From Affinibrenneria salicis (GTDB lineage Bacteria; Pseudomonadota; Gammaproteobacteria; Enterobacterales; Enterobacteriaceae), in the NCBI RefSeq assembly GCF_008710095.1, contig NZ_VYKJ01000006.1, forward strand, positions 124,001 through 188,000: a stretch of DNA of 64,000 nucleotides. Reading direction: 5' to 3'. Positions 1 to 8,144 of the stretch are shown here, piece by piece. How positions within the stretch are numbered: the first letter of the stretch is position 1; each line of letters opens with the position of its first letter. The translations under genes and the position numbers were made by a program. The notes under the pieces are model-generated. The model worked only from the letters and a program-made list of their open reading frames with translations, was not told the DNA's origin and searched no databases.

Positions 1-700
1 TGGGCGGCGCATCGATCCAGTCGCCGTTTTCGTTCATCACTTCCAGTCCTTCCCGATCGGCCAGCAGCAGCGTGAAGCACTCGTAATCGGTGTGCGCGCC
101 GATGCCGGGCGCGTCCTGCGCTTCGGCGTCGAACGGATAGTGGATCATGCGCAGTTTGGACGGCGGGCAGGTGACCATGCCGTCGAAATGGCCTTCATCC
201 AGCCCGAGCGCCAGCGCGAAGGCGCCGAACAGTCGGCGGCCGAGCGCGAAAACGGCGTCGTAATAGGCCAGTACGGCGGCGCGGAAGCCCGGCAGTTCGG
301 GCCACTCGTTGGCGCCGATGAGCGGCGTACCGGCCAGCACCAGCGGGTGATCGGCGGGCGCCTGAAAACCGATATCGAACGCTTCTTTATGGTCGGGTTT
401 GCCGCTGCCGTAAATCTCTTCGCCTTCCGGCACGTAGCCTTTGTGGCTGCGTGAAGCGCCGATGTAGTAACGCATTTTTTCTTCCATCGGCAGCGCGAAC
501 AGAGCCTTGGCCGCCTGACGCAGGCCGTCGATCAGCGCCGGGGTAACGCCGTGGCCGGTAATGTAGAAAAAACCGACTTCGCGCGCGGCCTGGCCGAGCT
601 TTTGCGCCACCGCGCCGCGCCGGGCGGCATCGGCGCAAAACAGATCGGCGATATCAATGACCGGCAGGGCGGTGAACGGAACGGACGGTGTTGCGGGCAT
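1..700 (-). CDS. 2-oxoglutarate/Fe(II) oxygenase, isopenicillin N synthase-like (3' end outside window)
   Basis: The frame runs leftward from an ATG at 700 and is still open at base 1, so only the first 233 residues are seen. It begins [20 protein letters not shown], the usual N-terminus of isopenicillin N synthase-like non-haem iron oxygenases, followed by a DIOX_N-type region (residues about 10-120). The iron-binding HxD pair is present as H203 and D205 ([12 protein letters not shown]). The distal His and the 2-oxoglutarate-binding RxS would lie beyond the edge. These enzymes couple decarboxylation of 2-oxoglutarate to hydroxylation or desaturation of a small substrate. It sits 12 bp downstream of the TIM-barrel gene and probably shares its transcript with the ureohydrolase. 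The substrate is not readable from sequence; a guanidino compound or amino acid is inferred from the neighbours. Confidence 0.85.
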   Translation of the reverse strand, partial: MPATPSVPFTALPVIDIADLFCADAARRGAVAQKLGQAAREVGFFYITGHGVTPALIDGLRQAAKALFALPMEEKMRYYIGASRSHKGYVPEGEEIYGSGKPDHKEAFDIGFQAPADHPLVLAGTPLIGANEWPELPGFRAAVLAYYDAVFALGRRLFGAFALALGLDEGHFDGMVTCPPSKLRMIHYPFDAEAQDAPGIGAHTDYECFTLLLADREGLEVMNENGDWIDAPP

Positions 701-712
701 AGGGCGTCTCCA

Positions 713-1570
713 TCAGGTCGGTACGGGTGAATGCTGCAGCCAGCGCTCGAAATGCTGACGTTCGCAGCGGGCCATCCAGTCGTTCAGCGACCAGAGATCG
801 GTCACCGGAACGTCGGTAAACGGTAAGTGATGCAGATAGCCGTCCGGGCCAAATTCCGGCGTCAGCGTGGCGACGGGATATCCCTGATTTCGTTGCGCAT
901 GCCAGACGGCCTGCCAGAACGCCTGGTGGAACGCCAGCTCCGCGCTGTATTCCGGCGCGGCCGGATGCGGCACCTGCGGGCCCTGGGCGTAGCCCACTCT
1001 GGCCTGAATGTGGTGCACCCGATCGATAAACGGCTGAAAGTCGTCCAGCGGATGATCGGGCAGTCGTTCCGCGACCACCACCCAGTGGCTGATGTCCGCG
1101 GTAAAACGCAGTTCGGGCACCTGACGAATCAGTTCCAGCGTGAGCCACGGACTGTAGAGCGAGGTGGCGCGATGGGTTTCAAAGCTGCAGACGACGGCCG
1201 CCGCATCCGCCAGCGCCAGCGCCCGGCCGAAAAAATCCACCTGTTGCGCCAGCGGCCAGCGGTCATTGCCCGCCAGAACGTTGATAAAGCGCGGCGCCAG
1301 CGCATCGGCGGCCTCCAGCATGCGCGCCAGATGGTCAAGGTGCTGCTCCGGCGTGTCCTGCTGGCGCGGCACTACATCGCCGCCGCTGAAGACGATGCCG
1401 ATATACGCCAGCCCTTCCTCGTTCAGGCGCGCGCGCAGTTGCTGGCGCTGGCCGCGCGTCGGCGGCAGGCGAGCCTCGATGCCGACGCATCCCGCCTCGC
1501 GCAGTTGCCGGACGCAGGTCGGCCAGTCGGTCGTCGCGCCCCACAGCGAACGAAAAATATCGAGCCGCAT
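713..1570 (-). CDS. Sugar phosphate isomerase/epimerase-like TIM-barrel protein
   Basis: A 285-residue protein. The ATG at 1570 is chosen because AGGAG lies about 7 bases upstream and the protein then starts MRLDIFRSLWGATTDW; the longer frame up to 1699 has no such site and overlaps the ureohydrolase. It looks like the xylose isomerase-like/AP endonuclease family 2 TIM barrel, with a typical IEARLPPTRGQR segment near the N-terminus, FSGGDVV around residue 65 and a late ALTPEFGPDGY-like strand. Such proteins are metal-dependent isomerases or epimerases of sugars or related acids. It lies between the oxygenase and the ureohydrolase in a tight leftward operon, so a role in processing the same compound is likely. 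Family assignment is moderate; the reaction is unknown. Confidence 0.65.
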   Translation of the reverse strand: MRLDIFRSLWGATTDWPTCVRQLREAGCVGIEARLPPTRGQRQQLRARLNEEGLAYIGIVFSGGDVVPRQQDTPEQHLDHLARMLEAADALAPRFINVLAGNDRWPLAQQVDFFGRALALADAAAVVCSFETHRATSLYSPWLTLELIRQVPELRFTADISHWVVVAERLPDHPLDDFQPFIDRVHHIQARVGYAQGPQVPHPAAPEYSAELAFHQAFWQAVWHAQRNQGYPVATLTPEFGPDGYLHHLPFTDVPVTDLWSLNDWMARCERQHFERWLQHSPVPT

Positions 1571-1584
1571 CGTCGTTCTCCTCT

Positions 1585-2535
1585 TCAGCGGTGCGCGACG
1601 CCCGGCAGGACGCACAGCATTTCGTACAGCAGATTGGCGGCCAGTTGGGCCGTGTTGCCGCTGACGTCGTAAGGCGGCGAAACTTCCACCAGATCGCAAC
1701 CGATCAGGTTAAGCCCGCGGCAGCCGCGCACAATCTCCAGCCCCTGAATCGACGTCAGACCGCCGACCTCCGGCGTGCCGGTGCCGGGCGCCCAGACCGG
1801 GTCCAGACTATCGATATCGAAAGAGAGGTAGACCGGGCCGGCGCCGATGCGCTCGCGCACCTGCGCCATCAGCGGGCTGAGCGACTGATGCCAGCAGGCT
1901 TCGGCCGGCACCAGATGAAAGCCCTGATCCACGCCCCACTGAAAATCCTGCGCGGTGTAGCCCTGGGCGCGCTGGCCGATCTGCACCACTCGCCGGCAGT
2001 CGAGCAGCCCTTCCTCCACGGCGCGGCGAAAGGTGGTGCCGTGGGCGATTTTTTCGCCGAACATAATGTCGTTGGTATCGGTATGGGCATCGACATGGAT
2101 CAGGCCGACCGGTCCATATTTCTTGCTCAGCGCGCGCAGAATGGGCAGGGTGATGGTGTGATCGCCGCCCAGCGTCAGCGGAATGAGCGGGTAGTCGTTC
2201 AGCCGGGTGTAGTAATCTTCAATCAGATCGACCGACTTCAGCAGGCTGTAAGTATTGATGGGCACATCGCCGATATCGGCCACGGAGAGCGAATCGAAAG
2301 GCGCGGCGCCGGTCGCCATGTTATAAGGGCGAATCATGACGGATTCCTGGCGGATATGGCGCGGTCCGTAGCGGGTGCCGGCCCGTTGCGAGGTGCCGAC
2401 ATCCAGCGGTATGCCGACGAACGCGGCGTCCAGCCCGTCGGGCCGTTCGGCGAAGGGTAAACGCAGCATGGTGGCGCGTCCGGCGAAGCGCGGCATGTCA
2501 TTGCCACTTTGTGGCTGATGAAGCACTTTCTGCAT
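1585..2535 (-). CDS. Agmatinase-family ureohydrolase (agmatine, guanidinobutyrate or guanidine hydrolase)
   Basis: A 316-residue arginase/agmatinase-family enzyme starting at the ATG at 2535 (MQKVLHQPQSGNDMPRFAGR). All six manganese ligands expected for the family are visible: H126 in GGDHTITLP, D149, H151 and D153 in DAHTD, and D240 and D242 in SFDIDSLDP. These enzymes release urea from a guanidino group. The loop EKIAHGTTFRRA and the TGTPEVGG segment are shared by agmatinases and guanidinobutyrases, so the substrate cannot be fixed by eye. It is probably not the housekeeping speB, because no arginine decarboxylase gene adjoins it. Instead it leads an operon with a 2OG oxygenase, under a divergent LysR gene. 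A longer frame up to 2619 lacks a better start. Confidence 0.85.
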   Translation of the reverse strand: MQKVLHQPQSGNDMPRFAGRATMLRLPFAERPDGLDAAFVGIPLDVGTSQRAGTRYGPRHIRQESVMIRPYNMATGAAPFDSLSVADIGDVPINTYSLLKSVDLIEDYYTRLNDYPLIPLTLGGDHTITLPILRALSKKYGPVGLIHVDAHTDTNDIMFGEKIAHGTTFRRAVEEGLLDCRRVVQIGQRAQGYTAQDFQWGVDQGFHLVPAEACWHQSLSPLMAQVRERIGAGPVYLSFDIDSLDPVWAPGTGTPEVGGLTSIQGLEIVRGCRGLNLIGCDLVEVSPPYDVSGNTAQLAANLLYEMLCVLPGVAHR

Positions 2536-2640
2536 GATGATAAGCCTCTGTTTTCTATCGGCCGCCCGCTGAATGGCGCGGCTCATGTCAGGCCATAGTG
2601 CAGAGCGGAAACTGGACATAAAATAGTAAATCGCAAAAAA

Positions 2641-2659
2641 TCACTTCAGCGATTAGTGA
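2641..2659. promoter_or_regulatory. Dyad in the divergent ureohydrolase/LysR promoter region
   Basis: TCACT and AGTGA are separated by nine bases in the 154-bp region between the divergent ureohydrolase operon and the LysR gene. Interrupted dyads of this kind, fitting T-N11-A, are the normal binding sites of LysR regulators next to their targets. The dyad is short, so it is a candidate only. Confidence 0.35.
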
Positions 2660-2689
2660 AGTAATGGCCGGCTTTGAGACAGGATAACG

Positions 2690-3607
2690 ATGGCGGTGTC
2701 AGCTATAAAAAATATGAATATCAGATTGTTGCATGTATTTGTGGCGGTGGTGCGCCATCAGGGATACGCGCGCGCCCAGCAGGAACTGAATCTGACCACC
2801 TCGGCCATCAGCAATTACATGAGCGAACTCGAGCAGCGGCTGGGGTTTGTGCTCTGTCAGCGCGGCCGGGCCGGTTTCGCCCTGACGCCGAAAGGTGAAC
2901 AATTTTTACAACAAAGTCTGCATCTTTTGCGCGAGATCGATGAGTTCGAACGGCAGGCGGACGTGCTGAAAGGCGACCTCGGCGGCACTTTTCGTCTGGC
3001 GGTAATCGATTCCACCGTGACCGACCCGGCGCTCTCACTGCCCGACGCCATCAGTAAATTCAGCGAGCGTTTTCCCGCCGTGCATATCAATCTGCAGATT
3101 CGCAGCCCGCATGAGCAGGTGCAGGGCATCATCAATAATCAGATCGATTTCGCCATCGGCACTTTCCCCTCCAGCGTGCATAACGTGATCGCTCTACCGA
3201 TGTATCGCGAACAGCACTGGCTCTATTGCAGCGATATGCACCCGCTGTTTGCCGAAAAGCAGCTGTCGCTGGCGCGGGTAACGCAGTTCGGTATTGTTTC
3301 GCGCACCTACTGGAGCGCGTCCGATCTGGGAAAACGCGGCTTTAAGCACAGCACGGCCAGCGTGGACAGCATGGAGGCTCAACTGATCCTGATTCTGTCC
3401 GGCAAGTACGTCGGCTATTTGCCGGAGCACTACGCTCTGCGTTGGGTGAAGGAGCAGCGCCTGCGCGCGCTGTTGCCCACCGAGTTTGGTTTTCAGGCGC
3501 CATTCTTTATGTTTTTCCGCCGCGGCCGCAGTAAAGAGGTCTTTATTCGCGCGATGCGTGATTTGCTGAAAACGCGGACGCGCCAGAAAAGCCAGACTGC
3601 GCGCTGA
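2690..3607 (+). CDS. LysR-family transcriptional regulator of the ureohydrolase locus
   Basis: A 305-residue LysR regulator. Residues about 10-70 form the winged helix-turn-helix (LLHVFVAVVRHQGYARAQQE, then LTTSAISNYMSELEQRLGF), and the rest is a substrate-binding-like effector domain. The ATG at 2690 follows AGGATAACG; an internal ATG at 2714 (MNIRLLHVF) is an alternative. The gene is divergent from the ureohydrolase/isomerase/oxygenase operon with 154 bp between them, the classical arrangement for LysR regulators and their targets. It likely activates that operon in response to its substrate. The homocysteine methyltransferase gene follows on the same strand after a 118-bp gap that carries its own candidate operator. 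Confidence 0.85.
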   Translation: MAVSAIKNMNIRLLHVFVAVVRHQGYARAQQELNLTTSAISNYMSELEQRLGFVLCQRGRAGFALTPKGEQFLQQSLHLLREIDEFERQADVLKGDLGGTFRLAVIDSTVTDPALSLPDAISKFSERFPAVHINLQIRSPHEQVQGIINNQIDFAIGTFPSSVHNVIALPMYREQHWLYCSDMHPLFAEKQLSLARVTQFGIVSRTYWSASDLGKRGFKHSTASVDSMEAQLILILSGKYVGYLPEHYALRWVKEQRLRALLPTEFGFQAPFFMFFRRGRSKEVFIRAMRDLLKTRTRQKSQTAR

Positions 3608-3634
3608 GTCCCGCCGGTCAGAACGCATACGGAA

Positions 3635-3674
3635 AGGTGTCTGGCCTTAAAGGTATCTGGACATCTATATGTGT
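3635..3674 (+). promoter_or_regulatory. Candidate MetJ-type tandem 8-mer operator before the methyltransferase gene
   Basis: Four of five consecutive 8-base units resemble the MetJ half-site AGACGTCT or keep its frame: AGGTGTCT (3635), AGGTATCT (3651), GGACATCT (3659) and ATATGTGT (3667), with one unrelated unit at 3643. Two units match at six of eight positions and one at five. MetJ binds adjoining 8-mers cooperatively, and the next gene makes methionine. The match is suggestive rather than strong. Confidence 0.4.
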
Positions 3675-3725
3675 TTTTTGTAAAGTCGCGATAATTTACC
3701 AGGCTCATTCGCAAAGGAAGCCTTG

Positions 3726-4637
3726 ATGGCAGAAAACATTCTGATTTTGGATGGGGGAATGGGTCGGGAACTGGCGCGCATTGGCGCCCCGTTTAAGCAG
3801 CCCGAGTGGTCGGCCCTGGCGCTGATGGCGTCGCCGCGACACGTTCGCCAGGTGCACGACAGCTTTATCGCCGCCGGCGCTCAGGTGATTACCACCAACA
3901 GCTACGCGGTGGTGCCTTTCCATATCGGCGCCGAGACCTTTCAGCAACGCGGGCGGGAACTGGCCGCGCTGGCCGGGCGGCTGGCGCGTCAGGCGGCGGA
4001 TGCCGCGCCGGCCCCGGTGCGGGTCGCCGGCTCGTTACCGCCGGTTCTCGGCTCCTATCGCCCCGATCTGTTTACCCGCGCCGCGGCCGAACCTATTTTA
4101 CGCGTGTTGATCGAGGCGCTGTCGCCGTCGGTCGATCTGTGGCTGGCCGAAACGCAAAGCGCTGTCGCGGAAGTCGAATTGGTGCGCGATCTGCTGGCCG
4201 GCGATACGCGTCCGCTGTGGCTCTCGTTTACGCTGCAGGATGAACTGGACGAGCGGGCGAATGCGCATCTGCGCGGCGGCGAGTCGGTGAGCGACGCGGC
4301 GCGAGCGGCCATCCGCCTGGGCGCGGCCGGCCTGTTGTTTAACTGCAGCCGGCCGGAGGTGATGTCCGCCGCCGTAGCGAAAGCGCGCGATGTGCTGAGT
4401 CGGCAGGGCGCCGCCATCGCGATTGGGGTCTATGCCAACGCGTTCGAACCGCAAGACAATCAGCGCGGCGCCAATGATGGACTGAGCCAGCTGCGCGCCG
4501 ATACGCACCCGGAAGGTTATCTGCAGTGGGCGAACCAGTGGGCGGCGCAGGGCGCGACGCTGATTGGCGGCTGCTGCGGCATCGGGCCGGAACATATCGC
4601 TCGTCTGGCGCGGGCCTTTAGCGCGCGCGACGCGTAG
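3726..4637 (+). CDS. mmuM: Homocysteine S-methyltransferase (MmuM-like)
   Basis: A 303-residue protein starting at the ATG at 3726; an upstream TTG adds one residue and is unlikely. The N-terminus ILILDGGMGRELARIG is the family signature. The three zinc cysteines are C207 (FNCSRPE) and C283-C284 (LIGGCCGIGPEHI). The enzyme moves a methyl group from S-methylmethionine or S-adenosylmethionine to homocysteine, giving methionine in the cytoplasm. In E. coli mmuM is paired with the S-methylmethionine permease mmuP; here a dipeptide-type ABC importer follows after about 100 bp instead. A MetJ-like operator upstream would fit methionine control. Family certain, methyl donor inferred. Confidence 0.88.
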   Translation: MAENILILDGGMGRELARIGAPFKQPEWSALALMASPRHVRQVHDSFIAAGAQVITTNSYAVVPFHIGAETFQQRGRELAALAGRLARQAADAAPAPVRVAGSLPPVLGSYRPDLFTRAAAEPILRVLIEALSPSVDLWLAETQSAVAEVELVRDLLAGDTRPLWLSFTLQDELDERANAHLRGGESVSDAARAAIRLGAAGLLFNCSRPEVMSAAVAKARDVLSRQGAAIAIGVYANAFEPQDNQRGANDGLSQLRADTHPEGYLQWANQWAAQGATLIGGCCGIGPEHIARLARAFSARDA

Positions 4638-4741
4638 CCGCCGCTGCGTTGCGGGGCATCCGCCCGCACCCGGGCTCAGGACAGGCAGAATGCAAGAGAT
4701 CGTTTCCCGAATGTCAGCCTTATACAGGAAAGTAGATAATC

Positions 4742-6271
4742 ATGAATCGTCGTCATTTTATTAAAAGCGCCTGCGCGGTCTCCGTCGCGATGGCCACCGC
4801 CGGTTGGCCGCTGGGCGTCAGCGCCGGCGAGCAGCCGAAGAAGGGCGGCCATCTGGTGGTCGGCGTCGATAACGCCTCCAGCACCGATCGGCTCGATCCG
4901 GCTTTCTGGTTTGAAACCTATATGTATTTTGTCGGTTCCCAGTTGTTCAACAACCTGGTGGAGCTGGATGAAAAAGGCGAGCTGATCCCGTCTCTGGCGG
5001 AGTCCTGGGCCAGCGAAAACGGCGGCCGCCGTTGGGTCATCACCCTGCGCAAAGGGGTGCAGTTCCATGATGGCCGCGCGCTGGGCGCCAAAGACGTGAT
5101 TTATTCGCTCAACCACCATCGCGGCGAGCAGTCCAGCTCCTCCGTGAAAGGCTATCTGGAGCCGGTAAGCGCGATGACGGCCAGCGGCAGCCATGAGGTG
5201 ACGATTGAACTGAATGAGCCGAACGTGGAATTCATTGCGCTGCTGAGCGATGTGCACTTCGCGATTACGCCGGAAAACGAGAACTTCGATAAGGGCATCG
5301 GCACCGGCGCGTTTATTCTGGAAAGTTTTCAGCCCGGCGTGCGCACGCTGGTGAAACGCAACCCGAATCACTGGAACAGCGCGCGCGGGCACGTGGATTC
5401 GGTGGAAACGCTGGCGATGAACGACTCCACCGCCCGCGTGGCGGCGCTGGTCAGCGGTTCGGCCCACCTGATCAACCGGGTGAATCCGCGCATCGTCAGC
5501 CGCATCCAGTCGATGCCGACCCTGCAGCTGCTGCGCGCGCAGGACGCCTTTATTTTCACTTTCCCCGGTCTGGGCAACGTTGCGCCGTTCGACTCGCTGG
5601 ATGGCCGGCTGGCGCTGAAATACGCCATCGATCGCAAACAGATGGTCGATACGGTGCTGGGCGGCTATGCCAGCGTCGCCAACGACAACCCGATTTTTCC
5701 GTCCAGTCGCTACTTCGCCGGCGATATTCCGCAGCGCCCTTATGACGCGGAGAAAGCCAAATGGCACTGGCAGAAGGCCGGCTTTAACGGTCCGCTGGTG
5801 CTGTCGGTGGCCGATGCCGGTTTCCCCGGCGCGGTGGACGCCGGCCAGCTCTATCAGGCTTCCGCCCGGCGCGCCGGCATTCCGCTGAGCGTGGAACGCG
5901 TGCCGGACGACGCCTTCTGGGATAACGTCTGGATGAAGAAACCCTTTGTTTCTTCCAACTGGTCGATGCGCCCGACGGCGGACGCCATGCTGTCGCTGGT
6001 CTTCACCAGCCAGGCGCCGTGGAACGAATCCGGGTGGAAAGAGCCTGCGTTCGACCAACTGGTGCAGGCGGCGCGCGGCGAGGTGGACGAAGCGAAACGC
6101 CGCCAGATCTACCATGACATCCAGCTGATGCTGGTGGAGAAAGGCAGCGAAATTATCCCGCTGTATGCGGATGCCATCGACGCCTGCAGTAACAAAGTTA
6201 AAGGGCTGACGGCGGTTCCCGGCTTCCCGTTGAGCGGCAACCGCGCGGCGGAAAAAGCCTGGCTGGCCTGA
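4742..6271 (+). CDS. ABC transporter periplasmic binding protein, peptide/opine/nickel family
   Basis: A 509-residue family 5 extracellular solute-binding protein. The N-terminus MNRRHFIKSACAVSVAMATAG has a twin-arginine (RR-x-F) signal followed by a hydrophobic stretch and a likely cleavage near VSAG-EQ. The mature part shows family features: LVVGVDNASSTDRLDPAFW, the LVELDEKGELIPSLAESW lead-in, VTLRKGVQFHDGR-like text (here ITLRKGVQFHDGRALGAKDV), and a C-terminal YHDIQLMLVEKGSEIIPLY. It captures an oligopeptide, opine or other cationic ligand for the permeases encoded next. Tat export is unusual but known in this family. It is the first gene of a compact four-gene operon. The ligand is unknown; neighbouring genes suggest a guanidino or sulfur amino acid compound. 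Confidence 0.85.
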   Translation: MNRRHFIKSACAVSVAMATAGWPLGVSAGEQPKKGGHLVVGVDNASSTDRLDPAFWFETYMYFVGSQLFNNLVELDEKGELIPSLAESWASENGGRRWVITLRKGVQFHDGRALGAKDVIYSLNHHRGEQSSSSVKGYLEPVSAMTASGSHEVTIELNEPNVEFIALLSDVHFAITPENENFDKGIGTGAFILESFQPGVRTLVKRNPNHWNSARGHVDSVETLAMNDSTARVAALVSGSAHLINRVNPRIVSRIQSMPTLQLLRAQDAFIFTFPGLGNVAPFDSLDGRLALKYAIDRKQMVDTVLGGYASVANDNPIFPSSRYFAGDIPQRPYDAEKAKWHWQKAGFNGPLVLSVADAGFPGAVDAGQLYQASARRAGIPLSVERVPDDAFWDNVWMKKPFVSSNWSMRPTADAMLSLVFTSQAPWNESGWKEPAFDQLVQAARGEVDEAKRRQIYHDIQLMLVEKGSEIIPLYADAIDACSNKVKGLTAVPGFPLSGNRAAEKAWLA

Positions 6272-6290
6272 GGCGATAAGGAGTAAGCGC

Positions 6291-7277
6291 GTGACATTGA
6301 CGGATCGCTTCGGCGTGCGTTACCCGCTGCTGGCGATGATCGGCCGGCGCCTGCTGGCCGGCGTGTTGATGGTGGCGGTGGTGTCGGCGCTGATCTTCGC
6401 CGGTATTCAATTGCTGCCGGGCAGCGCGGCCAGCGCCATCCTGGGTCAGGCGGCTACGCCGCAGGCGGTCAGCGCGCTGAATCAGCAACTGGGGCTGGAT
6501 CAGCCGGCGCTGACCCGTTACCTGGGCTGGCTGGGCGGCATTGCGCACGGCGATTTCGGCCATAGCTTTACCAGCCGGCAGGCTATCGCGCCGGTGCTGG
6601 TCTGGCGGCTGGAGAATACTCTGTTCCTGGCCGCCTGCGCCGCGCTAATCGCCGTGCCGCTGGCGCTGCTGATCGGCTTCCTGTCGGTGCGCTATCAGGG
6701 CAGCTGGCTGGACCGGGGGCTGAATATGTTCACCCGCACGGCGGTGGCGCTGCCGGAGTTTTTTTCCGGTTATCTGCTGATTCTGGTGTTCTCCATCTCG
6801 CTGTTCTGGCTGCCCAGCAACAGCAGCGTCGGCGAGGGCATGCCGCTCTCCGCGCGGTTGACGGCGCTGGCCCTGCCCTGCATCACGCTGGTTCTGGCGG
6901 TGCTGGGGCATATGAGCAATATGACGCGCGCCGCTCTGATCAATGCGCAAAATGCGGCTTATGTCGATACCGCGTTGCTGAAAGGGCTGTCGCCGGCCAG
7001 CATCCTGCTGCGCCACGTATTGCCCAACGCCTGGGGGCCGATTATCAACGTGATCGTGCTCAACCTGGCCTGGCTGATGGTCGGCGTGGTGATCGTGGAA
7101 AACGTCTTCGTCTATCCGGGGCTGGGGCAGTACATGGTGGACAGCATCAGTAAGCGCGATATGCCGGTGATTCAGGGCTGCGCGCTGGTGCTGGCGACGA
7201 TCTATATCTTGCTGAACCTGCTGGCGGACGTGGTGGCGCTGCTGGCGAACCCGCGTTTACGCCATCCCCGACAGTAA
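6291..7277 (+). CDS. ABC transporter permease, DppB type
   Basis: A 328-residue inner-membrane permease starting at GTG 6291, preceded by AAGGAGTAAGCGC. It has an N-terminal membrane helix (RRLLAGVLMVAVVSALIFA), the conserved LPGSAASAILG and LGLDQPALTRYLGWL segments, then a five-helix transport domain with the EAA-type loop (DTALLKGLSPASILLRHVLPNA) that docks on the ATPase. This layout is that of DppB/OppB. It follows the binding protein by 19 bp and pairs with the DppC-type permease encoded next to form the transmembrane pore. Confidence 0.9.
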   Translation: MTLTDRFGVRYPLLAMIGRRLLAGVLMVAVVSALIFAGIQLLPGSAASAILGQAATPQAVSALNQQLGLDQPALTRYLGWLGGIAHGDFGHSFTSRQAIAPVLVWRLENTLFLAACAALIAVPLALLIGFLSVRYQGSWLDRGLNMFTRTAVALPEFFSGYLLILVFSISLFWLPSNSSVGEGMPLSARLTALALPCITLVLAVLGHMSNMTRAALINAQNAAYVDTALLKGLSPASILLRHVLPNAWGPIINVIVLNLAWLMVGVVIVENVFVYPGLGQYMVDSISKRDMPVIQGCALVLATIYILLNLLADVVALLANPRLRHPRQ

Positions 7278-7322
7278 TTCCCGCTTATGAATAACGGCAA
7301 AGCAAGCAATGGATAAGGCCTT

Positions 7323-8144
7323 ATGTCTTCTGTGAAAATTTCCGTCGCGCTCGGTCTGCTCGGGTTGACCGTCTTCGTGCTTGTCGCGCTGCTGGCACCC
7401 TGGATCGCGCCGTACCCGGTCGATGAAGTGGTGGGCGGCGCCTGGATGGGCCCGACGCGCGAAACCCTGCTGGGCACCGACAACCTGGGGCGCGATCTGT
7501 TCTCCCGCCTGATCTGGGGCACCCGAACCTCGCTGGCGGTGACCGCGCTGGCCACCGCGCTGGCGTTTCTGCTCGGCACCCTGCTGGGGTTCTGGGCCGG
7601 GGTCTGCGGCGGCTGGGTCGATCAGCTGATTTCCCGCGTCAACGATGTGCTGATGGCGATCCCTACGCTGATCCTGGCGCTGGTGGTGCTGGCGATGTTG
7701 CCGAAAAGCACCCTGATCATCATTCTGGTGATTGGCGTGCTGGAGGCGACCCGCGTGCTGCGCGTGGCGCGCTCGCTGGCGGTGGACCTCGCCACGCAGG
7801 AGTTTATTGAGGCGGCGCGCATGCGCGGCGAACCGATGCGCTGGATCCTGTGGCGCGAGATTCTGCCCAACGCTTTTACCACGCTGGCGGCGGAGTTCGC
7901 CCTGCGCTTTATCTTCATCCTGCTGTTCCTGTCGGCGCTGTCGTTTCTCGGCATGGGCATCCAGCCGCCGATGGCGGACTGGGGCGGGCTGGCGCGCGAC
8001 AACAAAGACGGCATTCTGTTCGGCGTCTGGGCGGCGCTGGTGCCGGGCGCGGTCATCGCCGTGCTGGCGGTGGCGCTCAACGTAGTGGCGGACTGGCTGC
8101 TGAGCCGGGACAGCCGGGACTGGCGCGGAGGGAAACATGACTGA
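7323..8144 (+). CDS. ABC transporter permease, DppC type
   Basis: A 273-residue permease with a cytoplasmic N-terminal helix, then the periplasmic segment WIAPYPVDEVVGGAWMGPT and the DppC hallmark LLGTDNLGRDLFSRLIWGTR. Five further membrane helices enclose the EAA loop (EAARMRGEPMRWILWREILPNA). It forms a heterodimer with the preceding DppB-type permease. The start ATG follows GGATAAGGCCTT. Its last codons overlap the ATPase gene by 8 bp, which points to coupled translation. Confidence 0.9.
   Translation: MSSVKISVALGLLGLTVFVLVALLAPWIAPYPVDEVVGGAWMGPTRETLLGTDNLGRDLFSRLIWGTRTSLAVTALATALAFLLGTLLGFWAGVCGGWVDQLISRVNDVLMAIPTLILALVVLAMLPKSTLIIILVIGVLEATRVLRVARSLAVDLATQEFIEAARMRGEPMRWILWREILPNAFTTLAAEFALRFIFILLFLSALSFLGMGIQPPMADWGGLARDNKDGILFGVWAALVPGAVIAVLAVALNVVADWLLSRDSRDWRGGKHD

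Noticed and set aside
4676..6115. 479-codon minus-strand frame opposite the binding-protein gene
   Set aside because: No ribosome site and no recognisable domain; the plus-strand gene with its Tat signal explains the sequence.
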